A model generated the notes under the pieces. The model did no database searches, had not been told where the DNA came from, and worked only from the letters and a program-made list of their open reading frames with translations. Shown piece after piece: positions 22,526 through 34,194 of a DNA stretch of 64,000 nt. The stretch is from Sinonovacula constricta (taxonomy: Eukaryota > Mollusca > Bivalvia > Cardiida > Solecurtidae), in assembly GCA_007844125.1 (NCBI GenBank), contig CM017567.1, positions 39,845,176-39,909,175 on the forward strand, written 5' to 3'. A program made the position numbers and the translations under genes. Each line of letters opens with the position of its first letter. The stretch's first letter is position 1.

Positions 22526-23395
22526 ATGTCTTGTTGCCTTTACATGTATAGTCGTGTGAGGAGGGTCGATCATCTGGCAATTATCTTTTTTTTCTTCGTC
22601 ATGGTTACTTGAATTTCATACATTGTGACTGATATGGGGGCAGAGAGGTTTAATTATGATCCACGTATCTGAGTAATTGATTGTTTTGTTAATGAGATAG
22701 ACCACATGTATTCATGTTTGCTCAATTGTTCTGATGTGTATATGATGGCATCGTGATGAGCTTTGTAGGCAAATGTTAAAGGTGTTTGGCTACGTAAAAT
22801 AATAGGATTTGAAGTCTTTCATCCAAATTTTTCTCGTAGAGTGGAGAATTTTATACATTTTTAGCATTTATTATGATTTGTTTGCAGTACTTTTGCAGGA
22901 TACCTTTAAATATTTGTAATGAAAATAAATCCAGGTATTAAAAATGTTTATACTTGTGAAGTTATTTTATGTTTTTACGCTATGCATGCTAAGATCTTAA
23001 ACAGATAAAGATTGAAAGACTACTCGAAAGATAAAGACTAAACATACCTGTTATAATGTATTATTTCAGCAGGCTGTCTGATTATACTTACCATCAGCTG
23101 CACACATATTTCCAAAAAAACAAGACTAGTTCAAAAGATATTTGGAAAGGGTATGTTAACATGCATAATGACTTTTCTCTTTTTTTTAAAAAAAAAGAAG
23201 TTTTTGGTCATGGTTCATAAATTAATGCCACTGTTCTTAGATCTTACATTAGGAATTGAAATTTGCCTTTTGTTTATATTATGCATGTCATTGTTTGGGG
23301 TGCAATGCATGGTTTCCTTTAATCACTCTAAGCTCACATGACTTATTTACCTGAAACTGCTGTTAAAAAATATTATCGACTTAGCGAGAAATTTT
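22526..23395. other. AT-rich non-coding stretch
   Basis: No exon or repeat family recognised. Confidence 0.4.
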
Positions 23396-23445
23396 AGACT
23401 TATGCAGATAGTGAAGATCCATGTTGATTGGCTTTCACTACAAGT
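23396..23445. mobile_element. FB-1 left arm before the 83-bp array
   Basis: 'agacttatgcagatagtgaa' then 'gatccatgttgattggctt' is the FB-1 left arm. The opposite arm is replaced by tandem units. Confidence 0.55.
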
Positions 23446-23514
23446 TGTTTCAGACAAAATTTGTCGATCCAGATCACACAGATCTCATGTAAGGAACCAT
23501 CCTTGGCAAATATT

Positions 23515-24680
23515 GTTGATTCAAATCCGCCCTGCTATACTAAGTACTGTCTCAGGCAAAATGAGTAGGTCCAGATCAATCAGGTGTCACTTAGGAAGCT
23601 AAGATACAGACCAAGTCAGTTTTCACTAAGTGCTGTCTAGGACAAATATAGGTTCAGAACAGCAAGCTCTCACTTAGGAAGCTAAGATAGAGACCAAGTC
23701 AGTTCTCACTAAGTGCTGTCTAGGACAAATATAGGTTCAGAACAACAAGCTCTCACTTAGGAAGCTGTCCCAGGTATAAGGTATAAATACAGATCAAGTC
23801 AGTTCTCACTAAGTGCTGTCTAGGACAAATATAGGTTCAGAACAACAAGCTCTCACTTAGGAAGCTAAGATACAGACCAAGTCAGTTCTCACTAAGTGCT
23901 GTCTAGGACAAATATAGGTTCAGAACAGCAAGCTCTCACTTAGGAAGCTAAGATACAGAACAAGTCAGTTCTCACTAAGTGCTGTCTAGGACAAATATTG
24001 GTTCAGAACAACAAGCTCTCACTTAGGAAGCTAAGATACAGAACAAGTCAGTTCTCACTAAGTGCTGTCTAGGACAAATATTGGTTCAGAACAACAAGCT
24101 CTCACTTAGGAAGCTAAAATACAGATCAAGTCAGTTCTCACTAAGTGCTGTCTTGGACAAATATTGGTTCAGAACAACAAGCTCTCACTTAGGAAGCTAA
24201 GATACAGAACAAGTCAGTTCTCACTAAGTGCTGTCTAGGACAAATATTGGTTCAGAACAACAAGCTCTCACTTAGGAAGCTAAGATACAGAACAAGTCAG
24301 TTCTCACTAAGTGCTGTCTAGGACAAATATTGGTTCAGAACAACAAGCTCTCACTTAGGAAGCTAAAATACAGATCAAGTCAGTTCTCACTAAGTGCTGT
24401 CTTGGACAAATATTGGTTCAGAACAACAAGCTCTCACTTAGGAAGCTAAGATACAGAACAAGTCAGTTCTCACTAAGTGCTGTCTAGGACAAATAAAGGT
24501 TCAGAACAACAAGCTCTCACTTAGGAAGCTAAGATACAGACCAAGTCAGTTCTCACTAAGTGCTGTCTAGGACAAATATTGGTTCAGAACAACAAGCTCT
24601 CACTTAGGAAGCTAAGATACAGACCAAGTCAGTTCTCTCTAAGTGCTTTCTAGGACAAATATAGGTTCAGAACAGCATCT
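23515..24680. repeat. 83-bp tandem array, about 13 units, with three-unit higher order
   Basis: 'gaagctaagat' recurs about every 83 bp (e.g. 23861, 23944, 24027). One unit near 23770 is longer by about 16 bp. The variant gctaaaat...cttggac occurs at 24113 and 24362, exactly three units apart, with identical neighbours. Unit core: 'tcagttctcactaagtgctg' and 'caagctctcacttaggaagc'. Confidence 0.95.
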
Positions 24681-25080
24681 TATTAAGGCTACATACTGCA
24701 TGACCATAACAAAAAAACTACTAATATAAAAACAAAAACAGACACAAATGACAAGGAAGCAAGGAAACATGCAGGACAAAGAGGCAAATGAAAAGGAAGA
24801 AACATATGAAAAAATGTATAAACATTCTATTCTTGTAAACGAACATACAAGAGAACAAGGACATAGATACAAAAAATAAATGAAAAAAGGAGAAATAAAA
24901 AAAAAGACAAACAATTGCTGAGGTAAGTTTAATTTGAAGTTGTGCACCTTTAAATCAAAATTTGTTTACTGATTATTTACATGGCAGAATTAAATAAATA
25001 ATGAGCAGCAATTGTAGGCTAGTTATGGTTATGTTGGGGACTATTTAGATTAAAACTCTGTCGGTGAAATCATATATAAA
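24681..25080. other. A-rich non-coding stretch
   Basis: Long A-rich segments are present. The open minus frame at 24639-24947 is low complexity (F/S/C-rich) and overlaps the array edge. Confidence 0.4.
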
Positions 25081-25084
25081 TAAG

Positions 25085-25135
25085 ACTTAGGCAGATAGTG
25101 TAGATCCTGATCAGCAAGCTCCCCTATTTGCTGGC
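25085..25135. mobile_element. FB-1 left arm, solo
   Basis: 'acttaggcagatagtgtaga' 'tcctgatcagcaagctccc' is one of the best-preserved FB-1 arms. The right arm is reduced to 'tatttgctgg'. Confidence 0.65.
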
Positions 25136-25203
25136 TTTTCAGTTTAGAGATCTATTAACCTTTAGTTGTAATTATAAGCAAATAGGAATTTCATATTTTT
25201 GAG

Positions 25204-25290
25204 CAAATGTAGTGTGGTAATGGCTTATCAACAAATGTAGTGCGATAAGGGCTTATCAACAAATATAGTGCAATAAGAGCTTATCTGGTT
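25204..25290. repeat. 28-bp tandem repeat, 3 copies
   Basis: 'caaatgtagtg' starts at 25204, 25232 and (as caaatatagtg) 25260, each ending in 'gcttatc'. Confidence 0.85.
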
Positions 25291-25469
25291 AGGAGCTTTT
25301 TATTGTCAATACAAGTTATAATTCTTTTATACCCATTTGCCCGTAGCACCTTTTTGGTTATATAAGGCCACTATTTAGGATTATTCTGGATTTAGTCTGG
25401 CATAGGAAGAAATAAGCTGACGTCTTGAACGATATGTTTGAACTCTGAAGTAGTTCAGCTATACATAAT

Positions 25470-25900
25470 AATATTATTATTGACTGAATGGAGAAAAAGT
25501 GAAATTGGTGTACATTTGGTTCTCGTATAATAAATGATATTATTTAAAATTGGGGAGGCAGAAAGTGGACTTTGTAAAAGTGTGTTTAACTAACTTAAAA
25601 ATAATATTATTTAATGTTAGGGGGAAAAAAGTGGACTTGATTTATACATTGACCACTTAGTTAGAGATGGGAAAAGTAAACTTTGTGTACACTTGATAAT
25701 TCTGTGATATTTACTAATATAATTAAAAATTGGGGAGGCAGAAAGAGAACTTTGTGTACATGTTGTTCATTCATACATAAATAGTATTTTAAAAAGCTAA
25801 GGGAGACGAAAAGTGACTTTATTTGCACATTGACCACTGTATTATAGGACAATTGTTGATAGTTAGAGAGGCCAAAAGTGAACTTTGTGTAATTCATTTA
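25470..25900. repeat. Degenerate tandem repeat, about 180-bp period
   Basis: 'attggggaggcagaaag' at about 25549 and 25730, and 'acattgaccact' at about 25647 and 25828, with many half-period echoes ('gtgaactttgtgta'). Two to three copies. Confidence 0.6.
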
Positions 25901-26313
25901 CTGTAAATATATTTACAGAAAATGCTAAAGTTAAATTTTTTTCAGTTTCTGGATAGTGTTTGTTAGAAAACAATGATCTTCCAATTTGTGTCAATATTCA
26001 TGTGGAAGACTTTGATAATTGGATAGAAATATTGGAGATGTTTTACACGGATGGACTCAATATTTTCCAACTGGAGATAATTACAGTAAGTTTATTTATT
26101 TTTTAAGTTTAATTATATAAGATTTATTGAAGGGTGTTACTCTTTCAGGAAGCCAGTTGTTGATACGTAGATTCACAGACTGGTATACACCCATTCCCCA
26201 AGCCCCACCCCCCTCCTTATTTGAAACTGAGTCTCTAGCTCTGTGTTTTGTAAATTTTGCAGGTATATGTTAGAAAATATAATCATTTTTATGGTTTATT
26301 AACTGATGGTTTA

Positions 26314-26611
26314 TTGTTTATTGGGTTTTTTATCCTGCCAACAGGATTTCAGTTATCTGGAGATATTGCCAACTTAAAGCAGATATAGTGCTGCCTTCAC
26401 TGTGTATAGCCATGAACACCTGGCATGATACAACACCCAGTCACATTATCATGACAGTAAGCAATTCATTTGTGGAACTACCTTATCTTTGCTTGAGTGT
26501 TCGCAAAGGAGCTATACCAGTACCATTTTTAGGGACTTTGGTATGTTGTGGCCCAGGATTGAACCTCGGGCCTCTTGTACCTGGAGCTGAATGCTCTACT
26601 AGGTCTGGCCC
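26314..26611 (-). mobile_element. SINE-A, full length, diverged
   Basis: Read on the minus strand, the head is near 26611 and the tail near 26314 ('ttattgggttttttatcctg' on plus). The box B-like region is 'aggttcaatcctgggcc'. The open frame at 26388-26675 is this SINE. Confidence 0.85.
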
Positions 26612-26752
26612 TTTGCAGAATAAGGCTTGTATGATAGATCTCATCACAAGAACATTGTTTTGTGCCTTATCCTAGACTTGTTCACATGCAGTATTGGGCT
26701 TAGGGGTTATAAGATGAGAGTTTGACTAGATTTTCCATTTTATTTATTAAAA

Positions 26753-26777
26753 TAAAAAAAAAAAAAAAAAAAAAAAT
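26753..26777. repeat. Poly(A) tract
   Basis: A run of more than 20 A residues. No element clearly ends in it. Confidence 0.8.
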
Positions 26778-27029
26778 CAGTATCAATAAAAGTTAAACTT
26801 CCAAATAACTACTTCTGAAAAAGTAATTAACCTTTGATCTTTTTCAGTTTCAAAGATGTTTGGTTTGTTTAGTTTTTAATTATATCACAATCACAAGATT
26901 GTTGTCATGGTGACTGTTATGTCTAGCTTGAATTTGTGGTGTAAGAACCTAGACAATTGTCTGGGATAGAATCAGTGGTGCTTCGAATTTCAAGAAGATG
27001 TAAAAAAAGTGCAACAAAATAACAACAAC

Positions 27030-29225
27030 AAAAAACACCATCAACAAAAAGTCAATTCTAGCTACATATAACCTATATATCACCACTTACAATTAACTAA
27101 TTAGGCAGTGTCTGTCCGACCTTTATACTAGTAAACAGTTTATCTCAGTGTCACATTACCTGTCCCTTGTATCTTGGGTGAGTGTAAGTTGGGCCAGATA
27201 ATTGGGCAGATGATACCTGAGCTCAGATAACTAAGTATGTCTATATTGGTGAGTCTATATATGCACCCTGGGACAATATGTGGATTAAATAGTGAGTACT
27301 ATAGTACTACTGTGCCAAAGTGGCATAGTAAAGATTATTTTGCGTATATGTTTAACTTGCAGTTAATACAGGTTAAAAATTGTGTCAAGATGAAAATTAT
27401 TCTTATTTTTGTGAGTTTATATATGGTATGCAACTCCTATACTACAGATAGTAGGTGAATAATATTCCAAAATGGCACTTTAGTAGATTTATATTTAGTA
27501 CATGTTTTGTTTTGGTACATCTTAAATGGAACCTTTACATAGATAAGTAGGAATGTCTTTAATGTTGAGTCTATGTATGCACTTCAGACAACTTATCACA
27601 GCTGTAATATAGTATTACCATACTTAATTGTCATTTTCACCAATAATATTTGTACTTGTTTAGTATTTGTAAATAATATATAATGCAGAACCTAAACAAC
27701 TATGTCTGTTTATTAATTATTTATAAGTATAATCTACTACAGATGTATATGAGGTGGGTTGTAGTGTTACTGTGCCAAAAATGGCATTCTGGGGCAGAAG
27801 TAAAGGAAGTTTGATTAGCAGTCCATGAATAGAATTTAATGAGTATGCTGAAATGTTAATACCTTAGTTTATTTTTGCAAGATCAAACTATAACTAGTAT
27901 CAGAAGTCCCCGGAACAAATGTCTGGGTAAAACCTTTGATGAACTGTAGGTCATTAAGCATACATGTGAACTCTCTCGCTTTTGGAGGGAGACTCCCTCT
28001 TTTAAGGTTCAAAATTTTTTGAAAATGAGGGGTGTTTTACATAGTTTCAGAAATCTCCCTACTCAGAAATAGTTAACTTCCTTCTTTGTTTATATAAAAA
28101 TAACAAATGTCTCACTTTGAAAGTGAAAATCTCCATCTTTGGCCTCAGAAAAGGTTGACATGTATGAGTAAGAAGGCTTTCTCACTTAAATATATATTTT
28201 CCCCTTGAGATTGGTACCCGCACACTGAGGGGCAGGGGAATTAGAAGTCATTTACTTTAACCTCTTGGCCACTGGCAGCCCTATTTTGTTTGTATAGTTT
28301 TCTTATTTTACAGATAATAGTAATTGATGTTATTGGGCCATGGCTTGTCAGTGTTGTGCTTGTTAACATAAATTCTGCTATGCCCCTTAAATATGAATGC
28401 CATTCCTGCTTGGTTCAGCTATATTTATTAAGGGATTTACATGTTTTAGGTTATTCCTTACAAAGCATACAGGTTACAATCTATTACTGACTGAGTGAAC
28501 ATGTATTGTCTCCAGTATGTGAGAGGAAAAATGAACAGTTAATGTTATTTCTTCCAAAGTCAATGATTGTTAAAATATTAGTTCAGAAATCTGATAAGAT
28601 TTGAGTTTGCTCTTGTTGCCGTTGTAACTTTGTGCGTACATTATGTTCCATCATAAATACATTTTATTTATTTTCGGGATAATATTTTTTTAAACAATAA
28701 TCTAAATGCATATCATGACATGGTTGCTAATATGTGCCCAAATAGATTAATTGCCGTTCAGTTTTATGGTGTATGTTTAATGTGTAGGAATTAGAACATT
28801 CTACGGATTTGTTCAGATGCTAGGCATTGTTGGAATAAAAGGCAAATATTTATTTGAAGTTTTCTAAAGACTTAAACGTTTGTTGACATTTTTTTACTCT
28901 GTGTAGAAATAGCTGATATAATGTAGAAATAAATACCATAATAAATTCATAAACAAACCTTACAGTTTGAGTAGTCAGAAATGTAAGATCATCAAATTTG
29001 CATTTTTTTCTCTCTAAAAAGCACAATTTTTTTAAACATAATTAATTAGGAAAAAAAAAATGAATTTCAAAAGATTGTATTGTCTGTAGGTTGGGGGAAT
29101 CATAAGCATTGCAACACCTTTTAAATATTTAAGTCATTTGAACCACAAAAATAGTATCTCCCGAGCTTTGCATTGGGATTATATAAATCATGTGTATATT
29201 TCCTTTAGAAACAATACACTGAGTT
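27030..29225. other. Mostly unique AT-rich non-coding DNA
   Basis: No exon was recognised in 2.2 kb. A short SINE-C-like scrap (minus, 'aaatgtctgggtaaaacc') sits near 27920. Confidence 0.4.
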
Positions 29226-29228
29226 TGC

Positions 29229-29850
29229 AGGGCGTCCATGGCAGTGGTAGAGTTGCGGACTTTTAACAGCTCTTACTGCTTAGCCTTTCACTGCGTAGAT
29301 TCAAGTCCCATTCAGGCCGAAGGACTTAATGTGGGAAGGTCTTCCAGCTGACCTGCAGTGTGCCATTGCGTGTATTCAAGTCCCATTCAGGCCGAAGGAC
29401 TTAATGTGGGATGATCTTCCAGTTGATCTACAGCGTGCCATTGCTTCTACCCAGACATTTGTTCAGGGTCTTCTTCCTCAAAAATAGCTGGACCTCGCTA
29501 TAATGATCATAATTGGTCACTGCAATGTTTGTTTGTTTATTGGGTTTAACGTCCCACCAACAGTATTTCAGTTATCTGGAGACAGTGTCCACTTGAAGCA
29601 GATATAGTGCTGCCTTCACTGTGTATAGCATGCCGTGAACACTTGGCATGATACCACACCCAGTCACATTATCCTGACACCAGGCCAACCAGTCGTGGAA
29701 CTACCCTTATATTTGCTTGAGCATTAGCAAGGGAGCTATGCCACTACCATTTTTAACGACTTTGGTATGTTGTGGCCTGGGATCGAACCCGGCGCCTCCC
29801 GATTGCGCTACCAGGTTCACTGCAATGTATTTCAAAAAAAAAAAAAACCA
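29229..29850 (+). mobile_element. SINE-C interrupted by a SINE-A
   Basis: It runs from the head 'gggcgtccatggcagtggta' to 'gcaatgtatttca' with an A-rich tail at 29828-29850. A block of about 75 bp containing 'caagtcccattcaggccgaa' and 'ggacttaatgtggga' is duplicated in tandem (about 29300 and 29376). Positions 29528-29816 are a nested SINE-A. Confidence 0.9.
29528..29816 (-). mobile_element. SINE-A nested in SINE-C, 11-bp target duplication
   Basis: TCACTGCAATG flanks it at 29517-29527 and 29817-29827, both from the SINE-C body. On the minus strand it runs from 'acctggtagcgcaatcggga' to 'gttaaacccaataaacaaac'. Part of the head between box A and box B is deleted. Confidence 0.95.
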
Positions 29851-29991
29851 ACAAAACTTTGCTCAAAAGTGACGTAAGTGGACTGATTGGTGAGTGTACA
29901 ATTCATGATTGTCCTTTTCCAAAGCTCAGCCTATATAGATTTTATAAATAGATAGCGGCAACAATTTATGGTTTGAAGACTCAAGATGAAT

Positions 29992-30068
29992 GTCTTGGTA
30001 GAACCACTGGCGCATCGCAGGTCAGCTTCAAGACCTTCCCACATTAAGGCCTTTCACCGCAATGGGAA
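29992..30068 (-). mobile_element. SINE-C fragment
   Basis: 'tggtagaaccactggcgcat' 'cgcaggtcagct' and 'gaccttcccacattaagg' match the SINE-C middle in reverse. Confidence 0.65.
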
Positions 30069-30085
30069 TCAAAGCTCAGTTTATA

Positions 30086-30245
30086 CCGGTAATTTTGGTT
30101 CCATGACTTGTTGACCCAGCACAAGGATAAAGTGACTGGGTTTGGTATGTTTAGATGTTTACAGCATGCTATCATAGTGAAGGCAGCACTATATCTGCTT
30201 CAGTGATAACTGCCTTCAGATAACTAAAAGATTGCTGCTAGGAAG
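30086..30245 (+). mobile_element. SINE-A fragment, 5'-truncated and diverged
   Basis: 'tccatgacttgttgacccag', 'gaaggcagcactatatctgc' and 'cttcagataact' are in family order. The head and tail are missing. Confidence 0.7.
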
Positions 30246-31002
30246 AACTGACATATATGTATGATATTCAACAGTCATTTGACCTTTCCTACAGTATCTA
30301 CAGTTGTATAAACTGTGCCATGTTTTCTGTATTATTTACTAAGTCTGTTAATTGTTTGTAAACATAAGGCACAGTTGAGTTGTTGTTGTGTCCAAACAGT
30401 GGTAGTGAATCCATCTGGAAATGATTTTGACCCTTACAAGGAACAGTTTATAGATCAACCGTGATGCAGTGGCAGGTTAGCTTGACCTTTATAAATGTAA
30501 ATAAACGTACAAGAGCCCTGGATAAAGGGAATAAATATTGTTTGGGTATCATTTGGTGTGGGTATCAGTTGGTGAAGAAAATATAAAATAGTTCTCCATC
30601 AGACAGTATAAACATTGTTAAAGTGATAGGATGTGAATGGGTCCAATTTAGTATATAATATTGCAATGGGTATATTGCATTTGAAGGGTTAAATAATGGA
30701 CTTAGCAATAAATACACCCATTTGTGAATAGCTGTCATATGATACCCACGTCTTGTTTATTGGCCTCATATTACATTTTCTATTGCTGGAACCTATGTTA
30801 CAATAAAATGTCATAATTCAGCACAGAGTGCTCTTTCTTAACTTTTGGCCATACACTTATGATATACACATGTTTTTGGCCTAAACATTTTCTAATCCTG
30901 CGCATTCTTTATCTGACATGGATGATTAAAAAAAGACTTAATCATACTAAAATAATACAAGTATAACACCTTAGACTATTTGGAATAATTCCATTAGAAT
31001 TT

Positions 31003-31130
31003 TGTCTTCTAGCTGTCCATTGCACCAATGGCTCTACCCAGATATTTGTCATGGATCTTCCTTCAGCAAAAATAATTGAACTTTGTTATAATGACCATAA
31101 TTATGTCACTATGTCACTGTGTTGTATTTG
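31003..31130 (+). mobile_element. SINE-C fragment
   Basis: It runs from 'gtcttctagctgtccattgc' through 'gctctacccagatatttgtc' to 'gtcactgtgttgtatt'. It lacks the head. Confidence 0.65.
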
Positions 31131-31704
31131 TACAAACATATTTGATGCCAACATTGATCATAATTACTATACATCATACTGTAAACATTGGAGTGTAAAC
31201 ATTTGCCACCACCCAACTGTTGACCTATACATTTTGTGGATGTATGTTTTGGACGAATGTCAGAAATAAGGAGTGATATGTAGAATGTACAAGCGGTTCA
31301 TATTTATATGTCGCCAAAATCACAGCTACAGGTCTCTCTTCTCCAACATAATAAAACCAGCCTCACAAGGCCAAAGGTGTTGCGTGTCGGTGCAAATTCA
31401 ACACTTCACTTGTTATGGACCTTATAGTCTCAGTGTGAATGCTGTTTATTGTAAGATGTGTTTTTTTTATGACAAACTTTCCGAATAGTTGAATAATTTC
31501 ATCATTCTTACCAACCACAAGGATGTATAGTGTATAGTGTATAGTAGAGGTAGAGTTACATGGCTAATACAAGGATATACAACTAGTGTTAAGCAATAGT
31601 TGGTTTGGAATAATGAAAGGGAAAGTGTCGTTAGGTTTCTTATACATTTAAGATATGCCTTAACAAAATAATTTTGTTTTTAAGTCAGTTTTTATAATAT
31701 TTAT

Positions 31705-31960
31705 CGAGTGTTATTGCACAGTCACTTGTTGACAACTTTACTTTTGTTATTGCACAGTCACTTGTTCTCAACTTAACATTTGTTATTGCACAGTAACTAG
31801 TTATCAACTTTATATTTGTTATTGCACAGCCACTTGTTATCAACTTTACATTTGTTATTGCACGTTCAGTTGTTAACAACTTTATTTCTTTATTAAAGTA
31901 TTGTGGCACAGTCTATTGATATAAACTTAAACAATGTTATCATGCAGTCAGTTGTTATCA
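31705..31960. repeat. 36-bp tandem array, 5 regular units plus degenerate ones
   Basis: 'gttattgcac' at 31710, 31746, 31782, 31818 and 31854 gives an exact 36-bp period. Each unit has 'cacttgttatcaacttta' or a close variant. Weaker units reach 31960. A minus open frame here is a by-product. Confidence 0.9.
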
Positions 31961-31962
31961 AC

Positions 31963-32172
31963 TTAACCCTTTCCTGCAAGTATATGCCATTTTACGCCTT
32001 TACAAACCATTCACAATCATTAGCAGAATCTGCATGTCTAAAGTTTTATGTGTAGACTGGTTCAGCCTTAAATCTATTATTATAAGTTGAACATACATTT
32101 ATTAAAATCCTTTTTATCAACAAAGTCAAGTGAATCTTCAAAATTACAGATGAACTATGAATGAAAGGTTTA
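31963..32172 (+). mobile_element. ELE-1 element, copy 1
   Basis: It begins TTAACCCTTTC and ends 'atgaatgaaaggtttaa', so it has short inverted ends starting at TTAA. The internal 'tttacaaaccattcacaatc' and 'gactggttcagccttaaatc' are shared with copies at 44311 and 62797. Confidence 0.65.
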
Positions 32173-32275
32173 AATGCAATTAGCGTTGCAATAAAAATAA
32201 TCCTCAAACGATATCTAAAATTGCTAATTATGCATGTACGTCTTGCAATGTAGATGTGGAAAATGGACATGGTTA

Positions 32276-32344
32276 GTTTAAAGGTGGTATCTAGCACTTT
32301 GCCTTTATCAAATACATGGGACAATATCTAACACCTGCTATGGG
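32276..32344 (-). mobile_element. MITE-1 terminal fragment
   Basis: 'ttaaaggtggtatctagcac' 'tttgcc' and 'acaatatctaacacctgct' correspond to the family's right end in reverse. It adjoins a 5'-truncated SINE-B. Confidence 0.65.
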
Positions 32345-32621
32345 CAGCTTGCGGATTGGGAGGTCGCGGGTTCAAAACCCTGCCGGTTCAAACCAAAGTT
32401 TTAAAAGTTGGTAGTAGTGGCTTCCCTCCTAACGCTCAGGGCTAAGGGGACAGCATGCCAGACTCGTTGGTGTAATTTTTTTTTTTAATGTGAATGAATG
32501 TGAATTTTTAATGAACGTCTGGGTTCAATCCCTAGGTACCTCATAAGTGCCCCTGTTCTATAATGATAGAAATGTTGCTGCACAGTATCGGCAAAAATAC
32601 CGGCTAATCCCATCTCATCCC
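32345..32621 (+). mobile_element. SINE-B, 5'-truncated, with a 45-60 bp insertion
   Basis: It starts inside the head at 'cagcttgcggattgggaggt', has box B-like 'gggttcaaaaccc' and ends 'ggctaatcccatc'. A T-rich insert at about 32467-32518, with 'tgtgaatgaatgtg', interrupts the body after 'gactcgttggtgt'. Confidence 0.8.
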
Positions 32622-33896
32622 TGAAATGTTTCAGTGTGATGTTAAAAGATTGTCTTTTTTATTACTGGCCAGGAATTCATTGGTGGATTTACTTTACCTA
32701 TAAAATGATGGTTTTTCCTCATCAATAAGTTTTATTCTTAAAAGTTGTGCGTGTATAAACAACATCTGCAGTCAATTTGTAATTAGTAAGTGTGGCTGTA
32801 CATCAGGCAGCTTACTTTGGAAGCTTATAGATCAGAAATAAATTACACTAATTGGTCTATTATTTTCTAATTATGCATAAATGCACATAATTTGTATCAA
32901 AATAACTAAGAATTATAATGGGGTTTTATTGAATTAATGTAGCAGTTTCTGGGTTGGTGGTTTAATTGGACTTTAATACAGAGTGGTATTAACTGTCACT
33001 TTAAATTATGATATCAAACGATGATTGATGAAATTACATAGTGGTTTGAAGGCCATGGTTGGTCAGTACGTTATGACATCAAAGGAGATAAACTTATGCT
33101 GCAGGCATGGACATTATGATATGGTGCTACCTTTTGACATGTAGATTTGGAAAGTATTGATTTATGGGGGGAGTGGGGGAAGGGGGTCCAGACTCTTGCT
33201 ATTTTCACCACTGTTGTCATGTCTGTTTATAATATTTTTTAGTTTAGGCTTACGGATAATCTAAATGAGCTATAGCAGCTTTTTATCTTTATTTAATTAC
33301 AAGTTATTTGAACTATAGCAGCCAAAATGCATTTTTTCTTAATTTTTCTTTTATATACACTACTGATAATTAATCACTAATTTTTATTCCTTGTTATATA
33401 TGAACATGATTATGTGTCTTTTCGAGAAAAAAAAAATAGAAAGTTATTAAATGAAACAAATTGTTGTGAAAGGAATTTTCCTGTAACATTTTAATTAGTT
33501 TTCCCTCATTTGTATCAGCAAAACTAGTTTCCAGATTCCAGAAAAATATTCTCAGAATGTTTTACTGTTTCCATAGTAACAGATAGCCTGCCAACTTATG
33601 ACCACACACTGTTTTTTGTAAGTGGAAACAATAACAAATGTTGGACACTGTGCAGGATCTGTAATTGTGTTTAGGTATGTTTACTGCTATATTAAACAAT
33701 ATTTCTGCCAGAACTACATTCCTGTGAAATAGCCAGGTAGCCAGGGTTTTTTTTTTCCATTTCTTCAAGGGGGGTAGGGTATGATTTTATGTTTAAGAGC
33801 CATTTTGTTATACTGACTTGTAACCTTTTATTGATTAATGAAAATGTAGAGTTGACTTGGGTAAAATAGCTTCATTGCTCATCGGAATAAGGTTGT
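32622..33896. other. AT-rich non-coding stretch
   Basis: Nothing recognised. Confidence 0.4.
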
Positions 33897-33899
33897 CCA

Positions 33900-33933
<34 letters not shown>

Positions 33934-34130
33934 CATCTCAATGTCTATCAATATGTTTGTATTTCTATCCTCTAACATGTCTGTCTAACATTATGTATGT
34001 CTATCCATCTGTCTATTTTCTCATATCTTTGTCCTGCTGTCTATCCATCTTTCTCTCTGTCCATCTGTCTGTCTGTCTATCCTTCTGTCTTTTTATTTGT
34101 CTTATCAATCTATCAGTCTGTCTCTCCATC
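33897..34130. repeat. (CTGT)n microsatellite, pure then degenerate
   Basis: A pure tract lies at about 33901-33932, and CTGTCTATCCATCT-type units continue to about 34130. The S/L/C-rich open frames here follow from the repeat. Confidence 0.85.
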
Positions 34131-34194
34131 CATATGTGGGTGGACTCATCTCTTGTCAATGCTTCTTCTCCTTCTGTTTGAAATTGTACTATCT

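Noticed and set aside
26388..26675. 95-codon open frame on the plus strand
   Set aside because: It is wholly inside a reverse-oriented SINE-A.
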